Assembly: GCA_045649505.1 (NCBI GenBank)
Contig: JAZRQA010000018.1
Location: 1-25,874 of the forward strand
DNA: 25,874 nucleotides
Direction of reading: 5' to 3'
Source of the DNA: SIG587 sp045649505
GTDB lineage: Bacteria; Bacillota; Clostridia; Oscillospirales; Acutalibacteraceae
In this document: positions 6,326 through 14,841 of the stretch, piece after piece
How positions within the stretch are numbered: the stretch's first letter is position 1
Layout: every line of letters starts with the position of its first letter
Notes under the pieces: model-generated
What the model saw: the letters and a program-made list of their open reading frames with translations, nothing else
Databases searched by the model: none
What the model was told of the DNA's origin: nothing
Made by a program: the position numbers and the translations under genes

Positions 6326-6351
6326 GCCACAGACTATGCATAGTCTGTGGC
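6326..6351. terminator. Bidirectional terminator between nadE and proC
   Basis: A perfect 26-nt palindrome (GCCACAGACTATG and its complement) followed by AATTTTTA on the plus strand and TTTTGC on the minus strand. Confidence 0.9.
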
Positions 6352-6356
6352 AATTT

Positions 6357-7145
6357 TTATTTTCCAAGCTCAATATTTCTTTTAAAGGAAGCCTTTACTG
6401 CTTTAATGCCTATCTCGGTAATATTTTCCTCGGTTAAAACCTTTACGCCCTCAAGGGTACTGCCGCCCGGTGAGCACACGGCATTTCTCAGCTCCTCAGG
6501 TGTTTTGCCCGAAGTCAGGGCAAGTTCTGCCGCGCCCGCCATGGTTGCGGCGGCGTATTTAATCGCCTTTTCACGGGGCAGACCGCATTGTTCCCCACCC
6601 CTTGCCAAGGCATCAATAAACATATACATAAAGGCAGGGCCGCAGCCTGAAACCGAACATCCCGCATCCATAAGCTCTTCAGGCAGTTCATCAAGGATAC
6701 CGCCAAAACGCATATCCGATACAAAATCCAAAATGCTTTGTTTACTTACAAGCATATTTGCACAGTAGAGTATCATACCCTTTCCTACGCTTACGGGGGT
6801 ATTTGGCATTATTCGAATTACAGGAATTTGTTCGCTTACCATTTCACATATCTTTTCGGTAGACAGCCCCGCCGCCATACTTATGAGCAGGGGTTTTTTT
6901 TCTTTTAAAATATCCTTTAAACTATCAAGCATTTCGCCCATTACTTGAGGCTTTACGCCTAAAAAAATACGCTCACAGCCTAATACTATATCGTTGTTTG
7001 TGCCGCATTTTACACCCAGCTCATCTGCAAGACTTTGCGCCTTTTTGCTGTCAAAATCGGCAAGCATAATATCCTTGGTAGTCTTTGACAGTGCCCTTGC
7101 AAGGGCGCCACCCATATTTCCGCAGCCTATAAAGCCGTATTTCAT
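6357..7145 (-). CDS. proC: Pyrroline-5-carboxylate reductase
   Basis: Final step of proline synthesis, reducing 1-pyrroline-5-carboxylate with NAD(P)H. 262 aa. N-terminal Rossmann motif is FIGCGNMGGALA; RIMPNTPVSVGKGM and the C-terminal signature SPGGSTLEGVKVL are present. Third gene of the proBAC operon, starting 5 nt after the proA stop. Convergent with nadE across a shared terminator. Confidence 0.96.
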   Translation of the reverse strand: MKYGFIGCGNMGGALARALSKTTKDIMLADFDSKKAQSLADELGVKCGTNNDIVLGCERIFLGVKPQVMGEMLDSLKDILKEKKPLLISMAAGLSTEKICEMVSEQIPVIRIMPNTPVSVGKGMILYCANMLVSKQSILDFVSDMRFGGILDELPEELMDAGCSVSGCGPAFMYMFIDALARGGEQCGLPREKAIKYAAATMAGAAELALTSGKTPEELRNAVCSPGGSTLEGVKVLTEENITEIGIKAVKASFKRNIELGK

Positions 7146-7150
7146 ATATG

Positions 7151-8401
7151 CTACCTCACATTCCCATCAGAGACAATGATGTATTTATAGGTGTTAAGTT
7201 CCTTTAAGCCCATAGGTCCTCTGGCATGGAGCTTTTGTGTAGATATGCCCATTTCACAACCAAGTCCGAACTCACCGCCGTCAGTAAAGCGGGTGGAAGT
7301 GTTTATATACACCGCCGCGCTGTCGACTCCCTGCATAAATTTTGCCTTTGCGGCATCATCGTTTGTCACAATGGCTTCACTGTGACCTGTTGAATGCTCG
7401 GATATATGGTTCACAGCCTCCTGCACATTTTCAACACATTTTACCGCTAAGATATAATCGAGAAACTCGGTATCAAAATCTGCTTGCCTTGCTTTTACGC
7501 CGTCGATTATATCAGCACAAAACTCATCCAATCGAAGCTCAACGCCAGTAAGTCCTTGCTCGATTCTGCGCGTTACAAGGCGGGTATGTAAAAGGGGCAA
7601 AAACTCCTTAGCTATAGCCTTATCAACAAGCAATACTTCCTCGGCGTTGCACACGCTCGGTCGACTTGTTTTAGCATTTTCAATAATATTAAGCGCAATA
7701 TCAAAATCAGCGGTTTTTTCCACATAAACATGGCATATTCCCGTTCCGGTTGCAATACACGGCACGGTGGCATTTTTAACACAGGCGTTAATAAGTCCGG
7801 CACCGCCCCGCGGTATAAGCAGGTCAACATAGTCTGTCGCCGTCATAAGGTCATTTGCGCTCTGCCTCGTAGTATCGGTTACAAGGTTAACGGCATTTTC
7901 GCTAACGCCGGACTTTTTAAGTCCTGCGCGCAAGGCTTTTACAATAGCGCATGTGCTTTGAAAAGCCTCCTTACCGCCGCGAAGCACGCACACATTTCCG
8001 CTTTTAAGAGCAAGGGCGGCAGCATCACTCGTTACATTAGGTCGACTTTCGTAGATAATGGCAACAACGCCCATTGGAACGCTTACCTTTGTTATTTTAA
8101 GCCCGTCTTCCCTTGTGTGGCTTTCTATTACCCTTCCTACGGGGTCATCAAGCGCGGCAACCTCTTTTATTCCCTTCGCCATACCCTCAATTCTATCGGC
8201 AGTGAGTTTTAGGCGGTCAATCATAACATCGCTGACGGTACCTTTTGCTTTTTTTATATCCTGTTCGTTTGCGGCAAGAATTTCATCACTATATTCAAGC
8301 AGAGCTTCTGCCATAAAATTCAGTGCTTCATTTTTTTGCTTTTCGCTCAGGTTTGCAATTTCGGTTTTCGCCGCCTTGGCGGCTTTAAGCATATTTTCCA
8401 T
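7151..8401 (-). CDS. proA: Gamma-glutamyl phosphate reductase
   Basis: Second step of proline synthesis: NADPH reduction of glutamyl 5-phosphate to the semialdehyde. 416 aa, the normal length. Shows YESRPNVTSDAAALALKSGN, VLRGGKEAFQS, the catalytic cysteine in KTSRPSVCNAEEVLL, and the C-terminal FGLGCEMGISTQKLHARGPMG. Its ATG shares one base with the proB stop (TAATG), so the pair is likely translationally coupled, which fits the known need to channel the unstable ProB product. Confidence 0.97.
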   Translation of the reverse strand: MENMLKAAKAAKTEIANLSEKQKNEALNFMAEALLEYSDEILAANEQDIKKAKGTVSDVMIDRLKLTADRIEGMAKGIKEVAALDDPVGRVIESHTREDGLKITKVSVPMGVVAIIYESRPNVTSDAAALALKSGNVCVLRGGKEAFQSTCAIVKALRAGLKKSGVSENAVNLVTDTTRQSANDLMTATDYVDLLIPRGGAGLINACVKNATVPCIATGTGICHVYVEKTADFDIALNIIENAKTSRPSVCNAEEVLLVDKAIAKEFLPLLHTRLVTRRIEQGLTGVELRLDEFCADIIDGVKARQADFDTEFLDYILAVKCVENVQEAVNHISEHSTGHSEAIVTNDDAAKAKFMQGVDSAAVYINTSTRFTDGGEFGLGCEMGISTQKLHARGPMGLKELNTYKYIIVSDGNVR

Positions 8402-9171
8402 TATTTTTTCTCCGCAAAGAATTTTGTGCCGACACTCTGACCGTCTATAATATTATAAAGCTTTTCGGGATAAGCGCCGTTTGCTATTATCATATCGCAG
8501 CCGCAATCCATACAGATTTTAGCCGCGTTAAGCTTTGTTACCATACCGCCTGTACCGAGAGAGGTACCGTTGCTTCCTGCAACAGCGGTTATTTTTTCGT
8601 CAATAGCATAAACCTCGCTTATAAGCTTTGCGTCTTTACATTTGTGGGGGTCGGCTGTGAAAAGGCCCTCAATATCGGATAGTAAAACAAGCAGGTCAGC
8701 CTTAACACTTGAGGCAACTATAGCGGCTAATGTATCATTATCGCCTATAACTATTTCCTCGGTGCCTACGGTGTCATTTTCGTTTATAATGGGCAGTGCG
8801 CCAAGCTCTAAAAGGCGGTTTAATGTATTGCTGAAATTTTCGTGACGGTGGTCGTTTTCAATATCAGTACCCGTTATAAGAAGTTGGGCAACGGTGTGGT
8901 TATACTCCGAAAAAAGCTTATCGTATGTATACATAAGCTCACACTGACCAACGGCTGCCGCCGCTTGTTTAGTAGGAATATCGGCAGGGCGGGAGGCAAG
9001 TCCCAGCTTTCCTACACCCATTCCTATAGCACCTGAGGATACCATTATAACCTCATTCCCCGCGTTTTTTATATCACTTACAACCTTACAGATTTCCTCC
9101 ACTCTGCGGATGTTAAGATGCCCTGTTGTATGAGCTAAAGTGCTTGTACCTATTTTAATTACTATTCTCAT
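8401..9171 (-). CDS. proB: Glutamate 5-kinase, short form without PUA domain
   Basis: First step of proline synthesis: phosphorylates glutamate with ATP; feedback-inhibited by proline in the family. The amino acid kinase domain fills the whole 256 aa: VIKIGTSTLA, VSSGAIGMGVGKLGL, QLLITGTDI, NENDTVGTEE, GDNDTLAAIVAS and GTGGMVTKLNAAK. The C-terminal PUA domain of the E. coli enzyme is absent, as in some other bacteria. I chose the ATG at 9169-9171 because GAGGTGAGG lies just upstream; an upstream in-frame start would add 12 residues with no ribosome site. A TATAAT (minus) at 9199-9204 is a possible -10. Confidence 0.95.
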   Translation of the reverse strand: MRIVIKIGTSTLAHTTGHLNIRRVEEICKVVSDIKNAGNEVIMVSSGAIGMGVGKLGLASRPADIPTKQAAAAVGQCELMYTYDKLFSEYNHTVAQLLITGTDIENDHRHENFSNTLNRLLELGALPIINENDTVGTEEIVIGDNDTLAAIVASSVKADLLVLLSDIEGLFTADPHKCKDAKLISEVYAIDEKITAVAGSNGTSLGTGGMVTKLNAAKICMDCGCDMIIANGAYPEKLYNIIDGQSVGTKFFAEKK

Positions 9172-9289
9172 AGCCCTCACCTCAAAAAATATATTTTTAT
9201 TATACATTCTTTATATTTAAAAATAAAGACTTTTTTACTTTTGTATAAAAATAAATTGTTTTCCATATATTTGTAAAGAGGTGTTTTTT

Positions 9290-9763
9290 ATGAGAATAAA
9301 CTGGAGAAAACTTATTATTTGCATAGCAATACCACTTCTTGTTGGTGCACTTTCGGCCGTGCTTACAAGGGATTCTATGCAAGCCTTTGCTACCTTGGAT
9401 AAACCGCCGCTCTCGCCGCCCGGCTGGATTTTCCCCGTGGTTTGGACGTTACTTTATACGCTTATGGGCATAGCTTCCTACCTTGTGAGCACTGCGACCG
9501 CGCCAAGCACACAAAAGGATACCGCGCTGGCGGTTTACGGCATATCCCTTGTGTTTAATTTCTTCTGGTCTATTATATTTTTCAGAATGGAAATGTACCT
9601 GTTTGCCTTTTTCTGGCTTGTAGTGCTATGGGTGTTAATTCTTTGGACGGCGGTGCTTTTCGGCAGAATTTCAAAAACCGCCGGACTTTTAATGGTGCCC
9701 TACCTTTTATGGGTCACCTTTGCAGGATATCTTAATTTCGGGATATATTTACTTAACAGGTAG
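9290..9763 (+). CDS. tspO: TspO/MBR (peripheral benzodiazepine receptor-like) membrane protein
   Basis: Inner-membrane protein of 157 aa with five predicted membrane helices. Family signature KPPLSPPGWIFPVVWTLLYTLMGIASYLV follows the first helix; later FNFFWSIIFFRMEMYLFAFFW and YLLWVTFAGYLNFGIYLLNR complete the five-helix, Trp-rich pattern. Homologues bind porphyrins and act in stress or tetrapyrrole handling; the role in anaerobes is unclear. ATG 9290 is preferred over an upstream GTG because AAAGAGG lies 9 nt before it. Single gene, divergent from proBAC. Confidence 0.9.
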   Translation: MRINWRKLIICIAIPLLVGALSAVLTRDSMQAFATLDKPPLSPPGWIFPVVWTLLYTLMGIASYLVSTATAPSTQKDTALAVYGISLVFNFFWSIIFFRMEMYLFAFFWLVVLWVLILWTAVLFGRISKTAGLLMVPYLLWVTFAGYLNFGIYLLNR

Positions 9764-9784
9764 CAAAAAAATCATTTTTTAAGG

Positions 9785-9813
9785 TTGACAACAGGATTTA
9801 ATTGTGCTAAAAT
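9785..9813 (+). promoter_or_regulatory. Promoter of the tRNA-Ser pair
   Basis: TTGACA (9785-9790), 17-nt spacer, TAAAAT (9808-9813), ending 13 nt before the first tRNA. Confidence 0.85.
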
Positions 9814-9826
9814 AATTTAGTCTTTT

Positions 9827-9913
9827 GGAGAGGTGTCCGAGCGGTTTAAGGAGCTGGTCTTGAAAACCAGTGACTCGCAAGAGCCAAGGGTTCGAATCCC
9901 TTCCTCTCCGCCA
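9827..9913 (+). tRNA. tRNA-Ser(UGA)
   Basis: Acceptor GGAGAGG pairs with CCTCTCC, discriminator G, encoded CCA. Anticodon stem CTGGT/ACCAG with loop CTTGAAA gives anticodon TGA. The long variable arm and GTTCGAATC loop are typical of serine tRNA. Confidence 0.96.
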
Positions 9914-9951
9914 ACCTTAAATCAAAAAAGAAATAGGTTAATCACAAATTT

Positions 9952-10042
9952 GGAGTAGTACTCAAGTTGGTGACGAGGCGCCCCTGCTAAGGGCGTAGGT
10001 CGGGTAACCGGCGCGAGAGTTCGAGTCTCTCCTACTCCGCCA
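9952..10042 (+). tRNA. tRNA-Ser(GCU)
   Basis: Acceptor GGAGTAG pairs with CTACTCC, discriminator G, encoded CCA. Anticodon loop CTGCTAA gives GCT, reading AGC/AGU. Long variable arm. It lies 38 nt after tRNA-Ser(UGA) and is probably cotranscribed with it. Confidence 0.95.
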
Positions 10043-10044
10043 AC

Positions 10045-10085
10045 AAAAAAGCATAATTTGTCTATAAGACAAATTAGGCTTTTTT
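10045..10085 (+). terminator. Terminator of the tRNA-Ser pair
   Basis: TAATTTGTCT (10054-10063) pairs with AGACAAATTA (10067-10076), extended by AAAAAAGC/GCTTTTTT around one bulge; ends in a T-run. Confidence 0.9.
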
Positions 10086-10086
10086 G

Positions 10087-10138
10087 AATGATGTTTGCCT
10101 TCGGCAAATGATGTCGTTTCACTAATGATGTCGGCTTC
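10087..10138. repeat. Short interspersed repeat: three AATGATGT units with mini-hairpins
   Basis: AATGATGT occurs at 10087, 10107 and 10124. Units are separated by tiny palindromes (TTTGCC-TTC-GGCAAA, and GGC-TTC-GCC at the end). No coding potential. Similar AATGATGT-hairpin strings occur, from memory, in other gut Firmicutes genomes. Confidence 0.55.
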
Positions 10139-10193
10139 GCCTTAATTTACTTCCGAAAAAGTAGCCTTACGCACCGTTATTCTGCTCTTTAGC

Positions 10194-10233
10194 AAATAAA
10201 AACAGCACCCTTATAAAGGTGCTGTTTTTATTT
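10194..10233. terminator. Bidirectional terminator
   Basis: A long near-perfect palindrome (AAATAAAAACAGCACC and complement) around TTATAAA, with A/T runs on both sides. Likely ends the DUF1294 gene on the minus strand. Confidence 0.85.
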
Positions 10234-10280
10234 GGCGGTGTTTGTATCTACAGGATACACCATCGTTTGACCGCGTATCT

Positions 10281-10574
10281 TTAATATAAATACGGCGCAT
10301 ATTTTAGGAGTAAAACAATCAGCACAGAGTGTAAAAGTATAATAAGAGGCAGACCTATCATAAATCTTTTATGTAGAGTTTTGTGTCGGACAAGGCGCAT
10401 TGTTATATACATAAAAAGAGCACCGCCCGCAAAGGATAGCGCAAAAAGAGTCTTCTCGCTTATCCTCCTTGTATGCCTTTTTGCTTTTATTTTATCGGCA
10501 ATACATACTGCGGCACAGACGATATTTATTATGATAATCCACATTATAAGCGGCGAATTCAATATTTCTTTCAC
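10281..10574 (-). CDS. DUF1294 small membrane protein
   Basis: About 97 aa with three hydrophobic segments (LIMWIIIINIVCAAVCI near the start, LFALSFAGGALFMYITM in the middle, LPLIILLHSVLIVLLL at the end). The charged centre KIKAKRHTRRISEKTL and MRLVRHKTLHKRFMIGLP match the conserved RRI.E.TL and RHKT.H..F..G.P pattern of DUF1294 (YsdA-like) proteins, whose function is unknown. I chose GTG 10572-10574 as start because GAGG lies 8 nt upstream; the earlier GTG at 10583 would overlap that ribosome site. Divergent from the amidase gene. Confidence 0.85.
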   Translation of the reverse strand: MKEILNSPLIMWIIIINIVCAAVCIADKIKAKRHTRRISEKTLFALSFAGGALFMYITMRLVRHKTLHKRFMIGLPLIILLHSVLIVLLLKYAPYLY

Positions 10575-10630
10575 GATATACACCTCGCATATATTTTAGC
10601 ATATATATTATTAAAACAAAAGAAGAAATA

Positions 10631-10659
10631 TTGACAAGGGCAAATTATTTTTGTATGAT
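10631..10659 (+). promoter_or_regulatory. Promoter of the amidase gene, very close to its start
   Basis: TTGACA (10631-10636), 17-nt spacer, TATGAT (10654-10659). Transcription should begin about 10666, only 8-9 nt before the ATG at 10675. Confidence 0.75.
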
Positions 10660-10674
10660 TATTTTGGTGATTTT

Positions 10675-12711
10675 ATGAGTTTTATCGAAAAGGTTTCAAA
10701 ACCTTTAATTATTATAATATTCGGCATTGTTCTCACAGCGGCACTTGTATTTACCGCCTTTGCGCCATATCTTTTTTCGAAGGACACAAGCGAGGTGGAT
10801 GTAATTGTATCCTCATCAAGTGAGCAAGTAAGTCAAACGGCATCGGTGCAGTCAGCCGTTCAAAGCAGTGAAACGGTATCGCAGATAACCCCACTTAAAA
10901 TTACGGCACCTACCGCTAAAGAGACCACCGTTACATCAGGTGTAACTATTTTTTCTGGAAGTTGTGACCCAACCCAAAAGCTTTACATAAACAATGAGCT
11001 TATTTCCTTATCCGATGACGGGAGCTTTTCGGTAAATTTCAATCTTAAAACGGGAAAAAACACCTTTAAAATAGAATATAACGGGAGTGTGCAAATTTAC
11101 ACCATTAACTACAGATATGTTATTTTAAGCAGCATATCTCCCAGTGATTCAAGAAGCTTTGAAAGCAGTTCAACAATGGTAGTAAGGGCTACAGCACGCT
11201 ATAACAGCACCGTCACCGCCACCTTTATGGGCAAAAAAATCACGCTAAACCGCGAGTATCACGACGAGGACGGTAGCACTCCGGAGTTTATAGGCTTTAT
11301 AGGAAGTTTTGACCTGCCTGTTGGTACCGAAAAGGATACAAGTCTTGGGAAAATAACCTTTACCGCTACCCAAAATTCAAAAAGCGAGAGCTTTTCAAGC
11401 GGAAATATTTCGGTTAAAAAAAATCCTATAATACAAAGCAACGGCGCAGCCGTTACGCCCGCAGGCGGAAAATATATGAATGTGGGTTCAGGATATATTG
11501 CGCAGGTTATTGCGAATGATGCTGAGACCTTTAACGGTAACACGGTAGATGATTACTCACACCCCACCAACAACTATCTACCCAGAGGTACTGTCGACTA
11601 CTGTTCGGTTGGAACGGTGGTTGACCCCGCCTCAAATCGCACATATAAAAAACTGCGCTGCGGCAAGCGGGTATACACCGAAAGCGAAAGTATTGGACAG
11701 AATATTAAAACCTACATAGGTACCCTGCCTGAAACCAACAATGTAACGGTAAATACGGTAGAGGCCGACACACGCTTTACCACCCTTACCCTTGATGTTG
11801 ACTGGAAAGCCCCGTTTTATTTTGAGTTATTACCTCAGGCCTACAATAAAACAACCGCGCGAGATTATACCATTAAAAGCACAACCTACAAATATGTTGA
11901 TATAACCTTTTGTTACGCCGAAACCTTAAAATATGACCAACTGCTTTCAGCCGAGGAACTTATAGGAGAGGATAATCCCCTGTTCTCCAAAATGGAGCTT
12001 ATAAAAAACAAATATGACTGTACTTTAAGGCTTTATCTTAAAAGGACGGGACAGTTTTACGGATGGGACAGTTATTATAACACAGACGGTCAGCTAATCT
12101 TTGAGTTTTTACATCCTGTAAAGGTTTATGCTACCGATTCTAACGATTACTGTGTAGATTTATCGGAGGCAACCGTGCTTATTGATGTAGGCCACGGCGG
12201 TAATGACCCGGGTGCAGTAGGGCCTGACGGTACTACCGAGGCAAGTCTTGCTCTTTCCCTTGCAAATAAGATAAGTAATGAGCTTGCAAAAACAGGCTGT
12301 CGCGTGCTTATCAACCGAACAAGCAATACCACTATTACGGTGTCACAGCGTATTGCGCTGGTTAATAGCATTAAGCCCGACCTTGTTGTTTCGGTGCACA
12401 GGAATGCAAGCAGTTCATCAAGTGTTAGCGGCTTCAATACCTACTACTATTACCCCTATTCGAAGGCGGCGAATGATGCGGTATACAAGCACACGGTTGC
12501 CGCAGGGCTGTACGATTACAGTAAAAATTCGGGAGTTGGCTGGCACTACTTCTTTTTAGGGCGGGTAACAAATTGCCCCGTGATTTTAAGCGAAAACGGC
12601 TTTATAACCAACAGTAATGAGTTTTCTAAAATGAAAAAGGAAGCGTTTAATCAGCAATGTGCCGTTGCCACGGTAAATGGTATTGCAGAATACTTTCTAT
12701 CAATTCAGTAA
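10675..12711 (+). CDS. Membrane-anchored N-acetylmuramoyl-L-alanine amidase (Amidase_3)
   Basis: Peptidoglycan hydrolase of 678 aa, cutting the bond between muramic acid and the peptide stem. One N-terminal membrane segment (PLIIIIFGIVLTAALVF) is followed by a Ser-rich linker, an Ig-like domain at about 80-145 (NNELISLSDDGSFSVNFNLKTGKN, glucodextranase-B-like), further beta-rich regions, and the catalytic domain from about 495. Zinc ligands and catalytic residues are visible: DVGHGGNDPGA, the Glu in TTEASLAL, VSVHRNAS, and the Glu in LSENGFITN. An upstream TTG is rejected because it lies inside the promoter. An SDR gene follows by 12 nt. Roles in daughter-cell separation or sporulation are possible but not shown. 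Confidence 0.92.
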   Translation: MSFIEKVSKPLIIIIFGIVLTAALVFTAFAPYLFSKDTSEVDVIVSSSSEQVSQTASVQSAVQSSETVSQITPLKITAPTAKETTVTSGVTIFSGSCDPTQKLYINNELISLSDDGSFSVNFNLKTGKNTFKIEYNGSVQIYTINYRYVILSSISPSDSRSFESSSTMVVRATARYNSTVTATFMGKKITLNREYHDEDGSTPEFIGFIGSFDLPVGTEKDTSLGKITFTATQNSKSESFSSGNISVKKNPIIQSNGAAVTPAGGKYMNVGSGYIAQVIANDAETFNGNTVDDYSHPTNNYLPRGTVDYCSVGTVVDPASNRTYKKLRCGKRVYTESESIGQNIKTYIGTLPETNNVTVNTVEADTRFTTLTLDVDWKAPFYFELLPQAYNKTTARDYTIKSTTYKYVDITFCYAETLKYDQLLSAEELIGEDNPLFSKMELIKNKYDCTLRLYLKRTGQFYGWDSYYNTDGQLIFEFLHPVKVYATDSNDYCVDLSEATVLIDVGHGGNDPGAVGPDGTTEASLALSLANKISNELAKTGCRVLINRTSNTTITVSQRIALVNSIKPDLVVSVHRNASSSSSVSGFNTYYYYPYSKAANDAVYKHTVAAGLYDYSKNSGVGWHYFFLGRVTNCPVILSENGFITNSNEFSKMKKEAFNQQCAVATVNGIAEYFLSIQ

Positions 12712-12723
12712 GGAGAAAAAATA

Positions 12724-13485
12724 ATGAATATTGCAGTTATTACAGGTGCCTCCTCGGGGCTTGGAAAATGTTATGTAGATGCCCTATGTACCGCACAGTT
12801 TAATTTTGATGAAATATGGCTTATTGCAAGGCGTAAAGAAAGACTTGAGGAAATTGCCGCTCAGCACTCACAGGTCAATTTTCGCATACTTGCTCTTGAC
12901 CTTGTAAAGGAAGATGACCTTGAATACTATAAAAATGAGCTTGCCCGCACAAAAGCAAATGTCAAGCTGCTTATAAATAATGCAGGCTTTGGAAAGCTTG
13001 GTAATTTTGATGCGATGAACACACAGCACAGTGCCGATATGGTTAACCTTAACTGCCGCGCTCTAACCGTTATTACAAGCCTTACCCTGCCCTTTATGAG
13101 CGCGGGCGCAGCAATTATAAACGTCTGCTCCATCGCCGCATTTACACCGAATGCGAGAATGGCGGTATACTGCTCCACAAAGGCCTATGTTTTCAGTTTT
13201 TCTAAGGCTCTGCGGTTTGAACTGAAAAAACGAAAAATCAATGTTACAGCGGTTTGTCCGGGGCCTATGGATACCGAATTTTTAGCCCTTGCAGATATTG
13301 AGCCGGGACGAAGCAAAACCTTTGATACCCTGCCCAGAGTAAACCCGAAAACTACTGCGAAGCAGTCGGTTAAAAAAGCGCTAAACGGCAAAGCGGTTTA
13401 TACTCCCCGAGGCTTTTACAAATTTTACAGGGTGCTTTCTAAGCTTATTCCTCATAACATTATGATGATATTTTCCAAAACCTAA
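12724..13485 (+). CDS. Short-chain dehydrogenase/reductase (SDR)
   Basis: Cytosolic NAD(P)-dependent oxidoreductase of 253 aa, classical SDR type. The cofactor motif TGASSGLG is at residues 7-14, INNAGFG forms the structural motif, and the catalytic Ser (VCSIAAF) and YCSTK (Tyr, Lys) are present, followed by VCPGPMDTEF. The C-terminal YKFYRVLSKLIPHNIMMIFSK is hydrophobic and may touch the membrane. It starts 12 nt after the amidase stop with AGGAG upstream, so the two are cotranscribed. Substrate unknown; a link to envelope lipids is only a guess. Confidence 0.9.
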   Translation: MNIAVITGASSGLGKCYVDALCTAQFNFDEIWLIARRKERLEEIAAQHSQVNFRILALDLVKEDDLEYYKNELARTKANVKLLINNAGFGKLGNFDAMNTQHSADMVNLNCRALTVITSLTLPFMSAGAAIINVCSIAAFTPNARMAVYCSTKAYVFSFSKALRFELKKRKINVTAVCPGPMDTEFLALADIEPGRSKTFDTLPRVNPKTTAKQSVKKALNGKAVYTPRGFYKFYRVLSKLIPHNIMMIFSKT

Positions 13486-13520
13486 AACAACAGCGTCACA
13501 ATTATTGTGGCGCTGTTGTT
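13486..13520. terminator. Bidirectional terminator between SDR and enolase
   Basis: A 16-bp stem (AACAACAGCGTCACAA with its complement, one G-T pair) with a 3-nt loop, ending in TTGTTT on the plus strand. Confidence 0.85.
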
Positions 13521-13537
13521 TGTTGCCTGCTTAAAAA

Positions 13538-14782
13538 CTAACACATTTTTAATTCCTGCTCTATCATTAAAAGGCGGTTATACTTTGCTACACGGTCACT
13601 TCGGCACGGGGCGCCCGTTTTGATTTGCCCTGCTCCCGTAGCAACGGCTAAATCGGCAATGAATGTGTCCTCGGTTTCGCCCGAACGGTGGGAAATTACG
13701 GCGGAGTAGCCCTTAGCCTTGGCAAGCTCAATAACATCCAAGGTTTCGCTTAAGGTGCCTATTTGATTGAGCTTTATTAAAATAGCGTTGCCTGCACCCT
13801 TTTCGATTCCCTCTTTAAGTCTTTTAACATTAGTAACAAAAAGGTCGTCACCCACAAGCTGAACATTTTCGCCTAAATTTTCGGTTAATGCGCTCCAGGC
13901 AGACCAGTCGTCCTCACCGACGCCGTCCTCAATAGAGATTATGGGATATTTTTTTGTAAGTTTTCCGTAGTAATCAATAAGCTGTTCGGCACTGAGGGTT
14001 CCTCCGCGTTTAGGTTTTAAATAGCTTCCCTGTCCCTTGCACCACTCACCCGAAGCGACATCCAAAGCAATTTTTATTTGATTCTGGTCATAACCCGCGG
14101 CGTTTACAGCCTCTAAAATAAGCTCTATTGCCTGCTCGTCACTTTCAAGGTTGGGGGCGAAACCGCCCTCATCACCAACGCCTGTACTAAGCCCCTTTTT
14201 CTTTAAAATCCCCCTCAGACAGTGGTAGACTTCAGCACACTGGCGAAGCCCCTCGGCAAAGCTTTCCGCCAACATCGGCATTATCATAAATTCCTGCATA
14301 TCAATATTGTTTGAGGCGTGGGCTCCGCCGTTTAAAATATTCATCATAGGACGGGGTAAAACCCTTGAATTTATGCCGCCCAGATACCTGTAAAGAGGCA
14401 GCTTAAACGCCGCCGCCTGTGCACGCGCTACTGCAAGTGAAACAGCGAGAATTGCATTGGCTCCTAATTTGCTTTTGTTTTCAGTTGCATCAAGGGCTAT
14501 CATTTTAAGGTCTATCTCGCGCTGTCGGCAAGCACACATACCAACAAGCTCGGGAGCTATAATTCGCTCAATATTTGCAACCGCCTTTAAAACGCCCTTC
14601 CCTGAATAACGTTTTTCGTCACCGTCACGCAGCTCGTGCGCCTCATGCACACCTGTCGATGCTCCTGAAGGTGCCATAGCAAAGCCCGAAGATCCATCAG
14701 ACAAAATAACCTGCGCTCCGACCGTAGGGTTGGCACGGGAATCCATCATCTCATAGGCCTTTATCTCTACAATTTTACTCAT
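13538..14782 (-). CDS. eno: Enolase (phosphopyruvate hydratase)
   Basis: Glycolytic enzyme converting 2-phosphoglycerate to phosphoenolpyruvate. 414 aa, slightly under the usual ~430. Active-site elements are all visible: PSGASTGVHEAHELRDGD, NGGAHASNN (His), GVGDEGGFAP (catalytic Glu), ALDVAS (Mg Asp), SIEDGVGEDDW, LVGDDLFVTN, LIKLNQIGTL (catalytic Lys) and ISHRSGETEDTFIADLAV...QIKTGAPCRSDRVAKYN. The near-universal DSRGNPTVE reads DSRANPTVG here, and several other positions differ from the consensus, so this is a divergent but apparently active member. Start ATG at 14780-14782 has AAAGGAG upstream; an earlier in-frame start would add 11 residues. Confidence 0.95.
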   Translation of the reverse strand: MSKIVEIKAYEMMDSRANPTVGAQVILSDGSSGFAMAPSGASTGVHEAHELRDGDEKRYSGKGVLKAVANIERIIAPELVGMCACRQREIDLKMIALDATENKSKLGANAILAVSLAVARAQAAAFKLPLYRYLGGINSRVLPRPMMNILNGGAHASNNIDMQEFMIMPMLAESFAEGLRQCAEVYHCLRGILKKKGLSTGVGDEGGFAPNLESDEQAIELILEAVNAAGYDQNQIKIALDVASGEWCKGQGSYLKPKRGGTLSAEQLIDYYGKLTKKYPIISIEDGVGEDDWSAWSALTENLGENVQLVGDDLFVTNVKRLKEGIEKGAGNAILIKLNQIGTLSETLDVIELAKAKGYSAVISHRSGETEDTFIADLAVATGAGQIKTGAPCRSDRVAKYNRLLMIEQELKMC

Positions 14783-14841
14783 TAAAAAACACTCCTTTGA
14801 AACTATTATGCCCAAAAGAACCGCTTGTTAAAAGATTGATG

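Noticed and set aside
9922..10122. 66-aa minus-strand frame reading TRTLAPVTRPTPLAGAPRHQ
   Set aside because: It is antisense to tRNA-Ser(GCU); this peptide is a well-known false call produced by class II serine tRNAs.
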